A DNA stretch of 64,000 nt from Rhizopus arrhizus (Eukaryota > Mucoromycota > Mucoromycetes > Mucorales > Rhizopodaceae), in contig JAKZZE010000001.1 of the NCBI GenBank assembly GCA_024220505.1, positions 930,001 through 994,000 of the forward strand, read 5' to 3'. Below are positions 10,673 through 21,999 of this stretch, one piece after another. Under the pieces are notes generated by a model that ran no database searches, was not told where the DNA came from, and worked only from the letters and a program-made list of their open reading frames with translations. Numbering within the stretch: position 1 is the stretch's first letter; each line of letters begins with the position of its first letter. The position numbers and the translations under genes were made by a program.

Positions 10673-11974
10673 TTAAATAGCCAAATCTAGGATAGCTTGT
10701 TCAAAGGGCATATCGCTTTCACTGTTCACCACTTGTTCTTCATTCCCAAAACACCTAAACAAATGTCCAAGTACATTTGAAAAGGATTGTGCGTGCGAAC
10801 TTGACAAGATGGAATCCGCGATAAAACAAATATTCAAATAAAGTTGCTTTTCTCCATCCAAATGATTATTACCAGACACAAGTGCCTTTTCTAGTGCTTG
10901 ATATTTCTCTACAAATAGAACATGATCTTGCTCTTTTGACGAGTTGAGAAGTAAGTTCATCTCGAGTTCATCTAAGGCACACACAATACGCTGCAATATT
11001 ATCGCATGACGTCGAATCCAGATGGGCAGCAACGTGGGTTTCGCTCTCCATTTGGTCAAGTGGCTTAACCACGTCACACCTGCAAGGATCGCCAAACGAG
11101 GCAAAGCAACAAATGCCAAGGGTTCAAAAGATGTGATCGATTGGATCTCAATTATCCGCTGCTCGATCGCCCTTTCTAAAGTGAGGGGTAAGAGTTGAAC
11201 AAAACGGTCATTCAAAAGATCGACTGGCATGGGTCTTTTCTTATGAAAAGTAGTTGCCACTGATTTTTGTATGATGTGGTGATGACCAAAGACGATTTGC
11301 AGGTAAGATTGATAGAGACTCATTTCAAATTCACACCAACATGTATAAAATCGGTCCAAATGAGGTATCAATTCGTTCACACTGCCATCCATTTTGTTGA
11401 GAAAGGAAAAAAAAGTGGTAGGATGTTCGAGTAGACGATGTATGGTACATCGAACTTGCTCAAGGGATTGGATTAGTTTGATTGCCAACGGCTGTAAGGT
11501 TTCTGTGAATGATTCAAGATATCGAACTTGACAGTGGTGATATAAAACTTGGGCGGCAAACAAGATCGGCTCGTAGTAACATTTTTGGGATCTACGCAAC
11601 AAATGAAGTGTATCGAGAAAAATGGATTGTTGTCGGTGGACTCTGTCAATGGCCCTTTGAATTTTCGTAATATTGGCTTCCATTGTTTGTTGAAGTTCCT
11701 TTGTACTTGCCAACCACTGCTCATCTATAATAGAATGTTTATATTGTGTTTAATATAAAATATATTTACCAGCATGGTAGAGTAAAGATAACAAGTTATC
11801 TTTATTTAACTTTGGTTTATCACAATGAGTATTGGACCATGATTTTATTGTCATGATACGTCCAATTGTCGTAGGAAATAAACGATGATGTTCTTTAGAT
11901 CTATCACTCGCATAGGCTTTCTTTTCTGTCACTAATTTTACTGTGTAAATAATAAAAGGATCTAATCGATTCAT
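10673..11974 (-). CDS. LST-2 (lateral signaling target 2)-like protein without FYVE domain
   Basis: Two exons: 11974-11770 and 11724-10673 (intron 45 nt), 418 residues. The helical body matches the conserved N-terminal region of animal lateral-signaling-target-2/ZFYVE28 proteins: PLAIKLIQSLEQVRCTIHRL, CWCEFEMSLYQSY, LERAIEQ and ALPRLAILAGVTWLS follow the same order as the family blocks. In animals LST-2 acts at endosomes and dampens EGFR signalling, with a C-terminal FYVE finger for PI3P; here the protein ends at ...FEQAILDLAI with no Cys-rich finger, so membrane targeting by PI3P is not expected. I recognise the family from memory of its block pattern, without a search. Start chosen as MNRLDPFIIYT (11974); an in-frame extension upstream lacks ATG. 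Divergent from the CYSTM-like gene at 12148, sharing a roughly 170-bp promoter region. Confidence 0.7.
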
Positions 11975-12147
11975 TATAAAGAAAGAAGAAAAAAAGTTAG
12001 AAAGAAGAGGATGTGTTGTATAAATTGTATCCAATCGAATTCTTTTATGTCCAGCTGCATAAAATCAGGACAATAAGAACCCGACTGTATTTTATTTTCT
12101 TTTTTATTTTTTTCACACAAATTCCTTATTTTTTTTTTAACTAAAAT

Positions 12148-12443
12148 ATGGACCAACAGCAAAAAGGCTACTATCCTCCTCCACCTCAACAACAAGCTTA
12201 CTATGCTCCTCCTCCTCCAAATCAAAGTGGACAATATTATCAGCAGCCTTATTATCAACCACAACCACAACCACAGCCTGTGTATGTTCAACAACAACCG
12301 CAACGTAAAGATGATAATTCAATGTGTTTAGGATGGTAAGCTTTTATACTCTATTTCGTATTTAACATAATTAATAAACGGTGTTGTCTATTCATAGCTT
12401 GGCCGCCTTATGTTTTTGCTGTGCTTTGGACGCTATTTGTTAA
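12148..12443 (+). CDS. Small CYSTM-type (cysteine-rich tail) Pro/Gln/Tyr-rich protein
   Basis: 77-residue protein: exons 12148-12335 and 12398-12443 (62-nt intron). The first 60 residues are a low-complexity YYPPPPQQQ / QPQPQPQP region; the spliced C-terminus is CLGCLAALCFCCALDAIC, the cysteine-rich transmembrane module found at the end of many small eukaryotic stress-tolerance proteins. Expected to be tail-anchored in the plasma membrane. The intron splits the Cys module, so the second exon codes only 15 residues. A poly-T stretch precedes the ATG. Confidence 0.85.
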
Positions 12444-12517
12444 AAAAAATAAAAATAAAAACTCCTACACAAATTCATTCCCTTTTTTTTTTTTACATTT
12501 TTGCCATAAAAAATTAA

Positions 12518-13573
12518 ATGAAAAGAAGTCGCGAAGATCAAGATCGAGAACAGACATTTCAAAAAAGAAATAGATACTCTAATGAAGCAGTAGCTCAGCA
12601 TTATAATGCAAGGCCTAATATGGGTGTAGTCAAAAGAAAAGAATCCACCATCATTCGACTTCGAAGCTTTAATAATTGGGTCAAAAGTATCCTTATTCAA
12701 CGTCACGTCAGGCCAAGACAGTGTGTGCTAGATATGGGATGTGGTAAAGGGGGTGATTTACTTAAGTGGGCCAAGGCCAAGATTCAGCATTTGGTGGCTG
12801 CTGATATTGCAGAGGTATCAATGCAACAAATGCAAGAAAGATATCAATCATTAAGAGATCGTCGGTTTACTGCAGAATTTTACCCAATGGATTGCTATAG
12901 TGTAAATTCAAAAAAAAGTTTTTGTTTAAACCTTGTGATAACATTTGATATAGGAGCTTTTGGAACCCAAGTTACAGCCACATATCAAATTTGATACAGT
13001 CTCTATGCAATTCTGTCTTCATTATGCTTTTGAAAATGAAACCAAGGCGCGTACAATGCTAAAGAATGTGACAAGTCGATTACGTTCAGGTGGATATTTT
13101 ATTGGTACAATGCCTGATGCCAATTGGATTGTTAAACGTTTAAGACAAGAAGAAAAAGGATCTTTTGGATTTGGCAATTCAATTTATCACATTGATTTTG
13201 AAAATATCAGAGAAGACGACAATGGAAAGAAAGTAGGGTTTACACCTTTTGGATGCAAATACATGTTTCATCTTGAAGATGCAGTTGATTGCCCTGAATA
13301 TCTTGTGCATTGGAACACACTTGAAAAGTAAGAAAGAAGCAGCAGATTTTGTCGTAGTTTATTAACAGTACAAATAGGCTAGCTAGCGAATATGGGCTTG
13401 TCTTGAAATTCAAAGAAAACTTTCATAATTTTTATGCTAATTATCTTAAAGTGCCTGAATATTCGAGATTATTGGAACGTATTGGTGTGGTAGGGGGAGA
13501 TAAAGCAGAGATGAGCCTAGAAGAATGGGAAGCAGCTGGTATTTATTTGGCATTTGCATTTGAGAAAAGATAA
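12518..13573 (+). CDS. ABD1: mRNA cap guanine-N7 methyltransferase
   Basis: Nuclear enzyme that methylates the cap guanine of mRNA at N7 using SAM. Exons 12518-12901, 12954-13327 and 13378-13573 join in frame (introns 52 and 50 nt), 317 residues. Motifs: NARPNMGVVKRKESTIIRLR before the fold, SAM-binding VLDMGCGKGGDLLKWAKA, the acidic AADIAEVSMQQM, and the family-diagnostic MQFCLHYAFE; then FIGTMPDANWIVKRL and FHLEDAVDCPEYLVHW. The N-terminal extension is short (about 50 residues, basic), so the protein is near the minimal catalytic domain and much shorter than S. cerevisiae Abd1. Confidence 0.95.
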
Positions 13574-13732
13574 TAAAAAACATGTCTTTGACTTTGAAAA
13601 TGAGAATTGATTTTACTCTTTTCAAATAAAGATGCTATAGAACCTAACTAAAAGGGGAATACAAATAATCCAAAAGAGGCTAACAGGCACAGGAATATTC
13701 AAATCATGAAATGCAATATATCAACCTTGATA

Positions 13733-13978
13733 TCACACTGTATAATCACTGACTTCCAAGCAAAAGTTCTTGCCATTGAATACAAAGCAAATTTTAGCCA
13801 TGTTGAGAACAGTAGGATGGCTCAAAGTGTAGTTACCTTTCCTATCCTTTTCGATATCGACTAGAAAACATGATCAAAGAAGCTATTTTAGGAGAATAAA
13901 GATTTAAAAGGTACCTATATTAATAGAGGTACTCTTAGGTTCTATTTCAACGCTCAACATTTCAAGTCGAATTAGCAT
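13733..13978 (-). CDS. Possible small two-exon gene, unrecognised
   Basis: Minus strand: exon 13978-13915 (MLIRLEMLSVEIEPKSTSIN), intron 13914-13861 (GTACCT...TTCTAG), exon 13860-13733 (DIEKDRKGNYTLSHPTVLNM ... CFVFNGKNFCLEVSDYTV), 63 residues ending TGA. The clean splice junction and protein-like composition support it; the frame also stays open upstream of this ATG (RLFDVTV), so an additional 5' exon is possible. A TTATAAAG element lies about 60 bp upstream. No family recognised. Confidence 0.4.
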
Positions 13979-14274
13979 TACTGTCACATCGAAAAGCCGC
14001 TTTTGAGGTGGTGAGAATGCGCGCTGCGGCAGATACTTTATAAATGTCAATTATCAAGCAGATGACGCTGATCTCGTAAAGGCAGTCAAATTTGACAGGA
14101 AGTAAATGAAAAACATTTGACTCATTATGACACAAAAACATTTTGTTATTTAAGCTTTTCACGAACTTTTAAATGACATGATTTCAATAGAAAATGTGAA
14201 CCATCATATTATTCATTGAAGGCTTATAACAACGTCAAAGTTGATGTTATGTAGATTTTATTTTAATTGAAAAA

Positions 14275-16223
14275 TCAATCATGAAGAACCCTGCTATCAC
14301 GATAACTACGTCCTCCTCTTGATACTCTGTTGTTTCTTCCTCTGTTATCAAACGAAGTGTTGGGACGATTAATGACTAGCTTGTTATCGCGGAAAATAGT
14401 TCCATTTTTAGTTAAAGCTTGTTCGAGGGCTGCTTGGCTAGCAAATTCAACATAGCAGTGAGCTTTGGGTAATTGTGTTGTAGGATCAATAGGGAATTTA
14501 ACAAATGTAACCTATATATACGCAGAATTAGACTTAAAAAGAGCTAATTGTCGTTCGCTTACATTTTCAACGCCAAAGAATTCTCGAATATCGTTTTCAT
14601 TCATTGTGGTATTAGAAAGTCCACCTACATAGGCAGTGAAGGGATTTCTTTGCTGTAAATGAATTAGAATTAGCTTCGATTTATTTTTAAGCCTTCTAAA
14701 ATATTACCACGCTTTGTCTCTTTTTGTTGGTATCTGTATTATCTTGTTGTAAATGCTGAGGGGCTGTAGATGCATTGCTATTATTATTATTTCTTCTGAA
14801 AGAAACATTTAGACCATAAGATTTCATTTCGGAAGCAATAGAGCCTTGATTGATACTTAATACAAGTGAACCGTAGTCTGAATCAGGTAAGTTAAAGTTC
14901 CACATATTCTTAAAAGCAATTTCATCTTTTTCTTTTATATCGGTTTCTTCGATTTCTGATGAAGAAGGAGGGATGCGATTGACAACATTTAAAGCATTAC
15001 GAAGTAATTGATATTGATGCTCGCTATATGTGTATAAATAGGATGATAAGTGATTTCAAAACTATAGAAAGGCATAAATCGTTCAACTTACTCTACTGAC
15101 TCCTCTACTTGGTCTTTTACAGACTCCCACACCTGCATAAATTGCTGCTGTGATTGGATCAGCCTGTTCCTGAAATGGTCAATCTCAGGTTGGCAAGCAA
15201 ATTCATTGTAAGCAATGTTGTAACGAAAGTGAAGCCCTGCTGAGATTGTAAAATCGGCCTAAAGAAATAGTTAAGAGCAATTCTATTTTTTCTTTTTCTT
15301 TTTTTTCTTACATGAAGTGTCAAGGCAAGTTGTGCCAAAAGCCCTTCTCTTCCAGGGCTTGCATGAGTAACTAATACACGTGTCTCCGAGGTATCATAAA
15401 CGCTTGTAGCTAATTCTACCAATTCACCGATTTGCAAGGCCGTTGTCCACATCACACCCATTCCACCCGCAATTGTATCAGCACCTTCACCATTATCAAA
15501 TAATTTGTGTTGCACAACCGCACCTCCCAGACCAAAGAGACGCAGACTGACACCACCTACATCCAATAGATGAGTTGAGGCTTCATCCAGGAGGTAAAGG
15601 TTCTCAATCTGATACTCCCTTGACCGAAATTTCTCAAGGATAGCTACATCTTCACAAGCGCCCCAGACAGTATAGACAGGAACCTCCAATTTTTTCTCGC
15701 CCGATAGAAAGTCAGAGAACTCTGACAAGAGCGTTTGAGGAGATTGTTCCAAGGCACGATAGATGGCTTCGTGGGGGTAAGTAAGTAGACGAGAACGGGT
15801 TTGAGATGGGATTAGAGTACTGTATTGAATCCAGTGTTTCAAAGGTCTATTCTAATCATCGGTTACATTCTTTTCTTTTTATAACAAAAAAGAGGAGTTT
15901 CTTAATAGAAACACTCTATTAGATTCAAACCTTTCACCAATACGATCTAAGCTAGACCGATCTATACACAGGTGTGATAAATAATCATTGCCTACTTTTT
16001 GCCTCTATTCCTTTATGATTTACCATAGAAACCAAAGTCGCCAGTATGAATGATATAATCGGCTCTATGTTCTCTTGCAAGTCTGTTAAGTTCGGATAGG
16101 TTACCTAGCAATAATAAAATAAGTTAACCTATAGATAAGTATTCATAAAAAAGAAGCTTTACCTCGAACATCAGCAATACATAAAATACGTTTTCCCTCA
16201 ATAGTATGTACACTGGAATTCAT
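14275..16223 (-). CDS. DUF2433 calcineurin-like phosphoesterase fused to a C-terminal RRM
   Basis: Eight exons (16223-16163, 16104-16024, 15961-15931, 15846-15312, 15258-15092, 15023-14708, 14652-14563, 14511-14275) join in frame to 505 residues; all introns are GT-AG, 51-84 nt. Residues 1-330: metallophosphoesterase of the fungal DUF2433 type with RILCIADVRGNLSELNRLA (Asp/Arg-Gly-Asn), HTGDFGFYD, VYTVWGACEDV, GLGGAVVQHKLFDNGEG, VTHASPGREGLLAQLAL and SAGLHFRYN metal-site motifs, then the conserved MWNFNLPDSDYGSLVLSI tail block. Residues about 395-480: an RRM, with FTAYVGGLSN as RNP2-like and AHCYVEFAS as RNP1-like, then an Arg/Gly-rich tail (NRGRNNRVSRGGRSY). The combination suggests a phosphatase or nuclease that binds RNA; substrate unknown. 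The third exon is only 31 nt. Confidence 0.87.
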
Positions 16224-17160
16224 CTTTGAAAAAAGAAAAAGTAGATGAAGAAGCAAAAAATAAAGGAGGAAAAAAGCTTCACACCAAGGTCCTTTTAATC
16301 ATCTGATTAAAGTTCCGCCAATTTAAGCATTGTTAAATCTCAGCCTCAACACACACGGTCATAGTTTTCTTCTTTACTCTCATTAAGAGCCCTTAGCAGA
16401 AAAAAAAACACGCTACAGGAGGGTCAAAGATTTTGATCAAACTCAAGCACGTGTTGCGAAATTAAGATGTATATTTGAGCTTGTATTAAAAGCAATTGTT
16501 AGCTTTTGAAGGTATGAGCAGTTAAACAAAGCTTATAGCTTCTTGCTTAATAAACTAGAGCCAAGGGAAGATTCTCACCACAATAAGAACAGTTCAGTAC
16601 GTGATTTACATTAATTGACGGCGAAAAGATCTGTTTGAATGTAAGATTCAACTATATAGGTAATTAAAGCGTGTTACGATTTTAAAATAATATGCAAAGC
16701 AACCATGAAACTACTATCAAATTACAAATCAGGAGTGCATTTTGTTATCAGCCTGCAAGTTTCTTACATTGAAATCAAAGATGAGATAAAGATACAAATA
16801 CAAGTGATAATACTCATGAAGGCTAAGAAAATATAAATCTTCTCAATGTAAGAAGCTTTGTAAAAGCGTAATTTAAAAATAAGAATGAAGCACATCACAT
16901 ACAGAAAGAAGCAAAAGAATATAAAAGGAAAAGAAAATACATGGCGTTTAAAAAGTTGCAGTTAAAAGCAACTGCGGCAACTCAAGTACCCCCGACAGAT
17001 TGTTTCAGATTTACTTAGATTTTTGTATAGCTGGTATGAAGTGCAAATCAGATATACTACAATAAAGCACAAGTTTTTTCATGGTTAATTGAGCTTTTCA
17101 TATAAGCAATGAGAGTTCTGTATGAAATAATAAGCGAACTATAAAGATTGAAGTTTATTC
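16224..17160. other. Gene-less AT-rich stretch
   Basis: About 940 bp between the DUF2433-RRM gene start and the 17.2-18.5 kb repeat/LINE block. No coherent frame, RNA gene or strong repeat seen; should include the promoter of the minus-strand gene ending at 16223. Confidence 0.4.
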
Positions 17161-17166
17161 AATGCA

Positions 17167-18470
17167 GTGCTTCCACCGTCAATAGGACATTTGCTTGAAA
17201 AATTGGTTGAAAGTTTAAATAAATATGATCACTTTTTTGACTCCAACTTGGTAAAAAAAAAAGGGGGAGGGATTCATTTGGTCGTTTATTTGAAAACAAT
17301 TTATTCTTTATCACGCTTATTAGTTTTAGCTATGCAATTTTTTATGAAGACGGCAGAGGATATACTTTGTTTAAACGTCATATTTTATTAAAGATTCAAT
17401 TGAGCGCTAAAAATAAAACAAATGTGTCCACCCGGACCAGATCAATCCGTTTGGAGGTTTGGTGTTTAAAAGAAAAAAAAACCCTTCGGGTTCAAGGGTA
17501 AAAAATGAGAAAGGAAAGTAGGATGCAGTATATGGCAGATTTCTGCAAAGCAAAGAGCTTGATCTATCGTACCACGAGATTCTCTAAAGCTGCCTTGTGC
17601 AATGTCAAGTGGAGATCCGTTAGTTTGCAAGCTATACTGTATGCAACGTTCCAAGATCTTTCTAAAGATAGAAGTTAGACTGACAAGTCGGTAATTACTC
17701 GGTTCATCAGTGGAGCCTTCTTCATACATCGGGACAACTTAAGCAACACGCAAAGATTGTGGAGTGTGAGACCACATCCAGCACAAACGGAAGAGCAAAA
17801 GAAAGAGCGGTGCCAGTAGATGTCGTATAGGTTGTAGCATTTCATTCCGGAGGTGATCTACGCCAGGTGCTTTCTTTGTTGGTAATTTTCTAATGGTTTC
17901 TTGGATATCCTCTGCAGTAATTGAGTACTCTATCTCAAAGGATAGAGTTGGATTATAAATATTGTTTCTTTGTACTTCCCTTAATAATTGTCCCGAAAAG
18001 ATATTCTCTAGATATAAAGCCATTATATCTGCAGTATGCTGGGGACCTTGAGGTGTAGAAAACGTTGGTCGTAGGGTACGATGTTTACGCATACGACTGA
18101 GTTTAGAAATAGCTTTTGTGTACTCCCCATTTGCCATCTGATGACAGAACCTACGCCAGTTTTCTTGACGTCGTTGGTGGATGAGGATATATTTTATACG
18201 AAGTTGGTAATGAAGCAATGACTTTTAATAAGAATCTGTTAAGTTTGACAAATGTTTACAAACATGTTAAAAATAATAAAGTCGGGTTCGCAATAGCAGA
18301 CTACAGATATCTCATCATGAAAGAAACATCTAGAAGGAGAGGGCAACAAAATATAACGTATACACAGACGAAGACCGCAAGTGATACTTTTATTTTTTAA
18401 AGGATAAATTACTTTCAAACAAACGACCAATTTTTCAAGCGAATGTCCAATTGATGGTAGAAACATAGTA
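17167..18470. repeat. Imperfect inverted repeats flanking a LINE RT fragment
   Basis: The left arm (17169-17205 plus 17276-17308) and the right arm (18470 back to about 18400, minus strand) share the core GGACATT(T/C)GCTTGAAAA followed by ATTGG. The right arm continues TCGTTTGTTTGAAAGTAATT; the left arm has the corresponding TCGTTTATTTGAAAACAATT only after about 65 bp of inserted DNA that starts and ends at TTGG. The arms bracket about 1.2 kb that contains the RT remnant (17476-18218). Confidence 0.6.
17476..18218 (-). pseudogene. LINE reverse transcriptase fragment of a second family
   Basis: Minus-strand frame with ITAEDIQETIRKLPTKKAPG then VDHLRNEML (RT region 0-1), interrupted by a stop near 17737, then VVPMYEEGSTDEPSNYRLVS and LTSIFRKILERCIQYSL (RT blocks 2-2a), ending in GSFRESRGTIDQAL. 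This resembles Jockey/I-type RTs and is clearly distinct from the elements at 6.6 and 45.4 kb, whose equivalent block is KNWRPISLINC. Both the endonuclease and the catalytic YxDD part are missing. Confidence 0.75.
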
Positions 18471-18517
18471 TGATTGGTTTATTTATAATGGAGGCTACAC
18501 TTCAAGTCAACATTAAA

Positions 18518-19389
18518 TTAATGGATGACATGAGTAACACCATAATACACATTGATAAGCATACCAGCCACAATACCTGAGAATAAAGAATGAGTTTTTA
18601 AAAAGTACTAATTTATAGTCATTTACCCATTTGGTGCCTTCTTGTAAACACAGTTTCTTTGAACCAAAATAGATTAAGGATACCTAAAAAGCATCCTAAC
18701 AATAGCCCACATATCATTTCCCTTATTGTGCCTGTATAAATCGTGATTTTAGTTTTACTTTCTCTTTTTCAGTAAGTTTTTTACTTTCTTCAGGTAATCT
18801 GTTACCCGTTGTTTGTAGCCATTGTTCTTCTTGCTCAATATGTCGTAGAGTAGGTGGCTCTATAAATTGAATATACATGAAAAAGTAAAGTCATTGTATT
18901 TAGTGAAAGGAACGATAAAATTAATAAAAAGGAAACATGCCTCCATCAATATAATCTAATGTTGAATGTAACTGATGAAATCGAGTACGAATACTGCGTA
19001 TTTCTTCTTCATTATATCCAGATTCTTTTAATTTATCAAATCCTCTATTGATATTATTACTATTATTTTTCTTTATACTGGTCATGACCTCATAGTGACA
19101 ATTCGATTCAGATATTGCACAATGAATATAAACAGGCGTATTTAAATCTATTTTATAATCTACAAGAGTTTTTTCTTCATCCTTTAATATTTGTCCTCTA
19201 AAAATTAACCGAATTGATTTGTTGTTCTCGTTTATATGTTGTAATATCTTATGAAGTGAGTTGGTTAATCAAAAAATTTCTTTTTTATTTCTCTCTTACT
19301 TGTATTTTAATAAAATTTATTGTGTGTTCTGATGGTATAATATTTAATATTAAGTCTTTTCTTTGCATGAATCGAATAATCACTTTCAT
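18518..19389 (-). CDS. Dsc E3 ubiquitin ligase complex subunit 3-like (ubiquitin-like + two TM)
   Basis: Five exons (19389-19300, 19247-18941, 18859-18785, 18731-18627, 18576-18518) give 211 residues. The N-terminus is ubiquitin-like (MKVIIRFMQRKDLILNIIPS ... IRLIFRGQILKDEEKTLVDY). Then the DUF2407-type block INRGFDKLKESGYNEEEIRS followed by EEQWLQTT, and two hydrophobic segments (ICGLLLGCFLGILNLFWF; IVAGMLINVYYGVTHVIH) preceded by TIREM, as in Dsc3 proteins. In yeasts the Dsc complex sits in Golgi/endosome membranes, degrades orphan membrane proteins and, in fission yeast, activates SREBP. The second intron (18860-18940) begins GC, not GT: the frame can only be kept with a GCATGT donor. Small size fits the family. 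Confidence 0.8.
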
Positions 19390-19439
19390 AATTGAAATTT
19401 TTTTTTTTGTGAAAGAAAAAGAAAAAAGAAAAACTAATA

Positions 19440-20540
19440 GTTTAATAATGCTGCTTTAAAAAGTGTGTGCCCCCCGTTTCATTCTCATTTGTCCAATTTC
19501 TAACTGTTTAAAGCAAAAGTTAATTGTGGGCGTACAACTTTTGTAAAACGTATACTAGATTTTGATTGGGCCAAGACTAGGTTGATTGTGTATAAAAAAG
19601 CTGTCAATAAAAAGTTAGTTATTAAAAAGTATTTCTTCCCCCCTCTCTCTCTCTTTCTCTCTTTCTCTCTTTCTCTCTTTCTCTTAATGAACCAGTTTGC
19701 TAAAGATATATATTAACTTCTACATTGAACTGAGATGTCTTTAAAAATAGTTAAAGATAATACAATACATTCTAACTGCTTCTTACATAAGTAACACCAC
19801 AGCGACTTTATGAAGCTCTGCAAAAACAACGCTTGCTTTATGTAGAAACTAATCCGCAAGTGAAGCGCTTTATTGAGAAAGCTTTTCTTTCAAATAATCT
19901 ATAGAACGATACCATGTAACAAACTCTAAGAATCACTACGAAGCAAACATGTAACATCATGTGTGTAACGATACATATTCTTGTTAAACTGTTAACAATA
20001 ACATTTATAAAGTGGTGCCCCATCAAAGAATACCTTTCTTATTTACAGATGAAAAACAAAAATCCAGTATACGATCGACAGTATCGTAAACAGACTTTAT
20101 GATGAATGCGTACCATTTGGTATATTTCAGCAAAAGACATGATCTAGTAATCTGCGGCATTCTTTGAGCTCGTCTTGTGTTATGTCAAGAAGAAGTATGT
20201 GAAATTGAATATCACTTTGTAAATAGCATTTAAACATTATTTTTTGAAAAAAGTTACATATATTAACTTGGTTGGTAAAGGGTGTAACTAAATGCACATG
20301 ATTCTCATATGTTTTCATTTATTTCCCTTGAAATGTATTAAATTGAGTCTATACCATATACTTTAGTTATTTCAATAAGCAATAGCATAAAGGATAGAAT
20401 AAATAATAAACTCATGTTGTGTTTTTTATTACAAAATATAAAAGAAGATAATTGTATATACCTCAATAACCATTTTTGTATATAAAAAGCGATTCACGTA
20501 TATATATGTGTGTGAAAGATTTCATGCAAACCCTTTGTGT
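19440..20540. other. Gene-less stretch with (CTTT)/(CT)n repeat
   Basis: Contains a polypyrimidine repeat (CTCTCTTT units, about 19641-19685). One coherent 38-codon frame without a start is visible at about 19791-19904 (VTPQRLYEALQKQRLLYVET ...), perhaps a relict exon. Nothing else supported. Confidence 0.4.
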
Positions 20541-20543
20541 ATG

Positions 20544-21988
20544 TTATGATGGGAAAGAAGGTTTAGGTGGATAATTAGAAGGATTAGCTTTACGGAAAGA
20601 CGATAAAGCAGATTGTTGTTGCTGTTGTTGTTGTTGTTGGTCAACTTCATATTTTGCTGTTAATTCTGCTTTAGCTGCCGCTACTCGATTATAATGATCT
20701 TGTTGTTGTTGTTGAATAGTTGTGTCCTTTACAGCATTCTCTTCCTGTGATTTGCTATTACCGTGTTCCGCCTAAACACAAATCGTTTGTTTATAAAATG
20801 TATGTAATTTACAATAACAAACCCCTTTATCACTTACAGCTCTAATAGTTGTCCAGTCAAAAACATAATCGTAAACATAACCTTCTCTAACAAACAAATC
20901 TCTAAACAATTTACGAAGATAAGCATAATCAGGTTTATCATCAAATCTCAAAGAGCGAGTATAGTTTAGGTAAATAGCAAATTCACTGGGGAAACTACGA
21001 CACAGTAGTTCCGTTGGCGTCGTCATTTTTTTTTCCATGATGCGGTCATATTTTTGTTTTTTGGTAGTTGCTTTTAACCCTTGCCATGGTAAAGAACCTC
21101 TGCAGAAATACATGAGCACGTAACCTAAGGATTCTAAATCATCGCGTCTAGATTGTTCTATAGAAAACATTATTATAAGAGAACAATAAAAACCTTATAA
21201 ATATATCACTTACCAACACCTAAATGAGTGTTGATACTCGCATAACGAGCTGTGCCAGTCAAGTTCTTATTTTCTCTATATGGAATATGCAAATGGGTCC
21301 TTGGATCACGATATTTTTTTGCTAATCCAAAATCAATAATATTCACTTGATTTCCTCTCTTTCCAACTCCCATTAAAAAGTTATCAGGCTTGATATCACG
21401 ATGAATAAAATTCTTTGAGTGAACGTATTCGATACGAGACAACTATAAAATAAAAGGAGAAGAGTAGAGGGATTAGAAAAAAAAAGAAGGAGAAAGAGGG
21501 GGTTACTAAAAAAGGAGTTATTACCATTTGATCAGCTAATAAGAGAACCGTTTTTAAAGAGAATTTTCGATTGCAAAAGTTAAAGAGATCCTCAAGTGAA
21601 GCTGTTTTAAGTATAAATACACATAAACAGCATATAATATTGTATAACTAACAAATGACAACTTACGTCCTAAAAGGTCAATTACCATAGCAAGGTAATC
21701 ACATTCAGAACCAAACCATCTCACAAAGGGCACCCCAACTCCTCCAGATAAAGCTTTATAAACTTTTGCTTCATATTCTAATTGTGGGTGCTTGGCTTTA
21801 ACAGACTCTAGTTTAATAGCTACTTCTTCTCCAGTAATTATATTCTTGCCTAAATGCAATGTTATTAATAATAAACATATTTTTAAATCTACGGGATTAC
21901 CAAGATAAATATCACCAAATGAACCTGCACCAATCTTTCTTCCAATTCTATACTTATTACCAACTCTCAAGTCCATTGCAGAACGCAT
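20544..21988 (-). CDS. Casein kinase 1 (CK1, Hrr25/delta-epsilon type)
   Basis: Serine/threonine kinase acting in DNA repair, trafficking and cell polarity in fungi. Six exons (21988-21901, 21849-21667, 21601-21525, 21442-21214, 21157-20838, 20771-20544) read through to 374 residues. Motifs: [75 protein letters not shown] (the CK1 substitute for the APE region) and [10 protein letters not shown]. After the kinase domain (about 295 residues) comes a short Gln/Ala-rich tail with two glutamine runs encoded by CAA/CAG repeats, ending PKPSFPS. No C-terminal prenylation Cys pair, so the nuclear/cytosolic Hrr25 class fits better than the membrane-bound Yck class. Confidence 0.95.
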
Positions 21989-21999
21989 AAAACTCTTAT

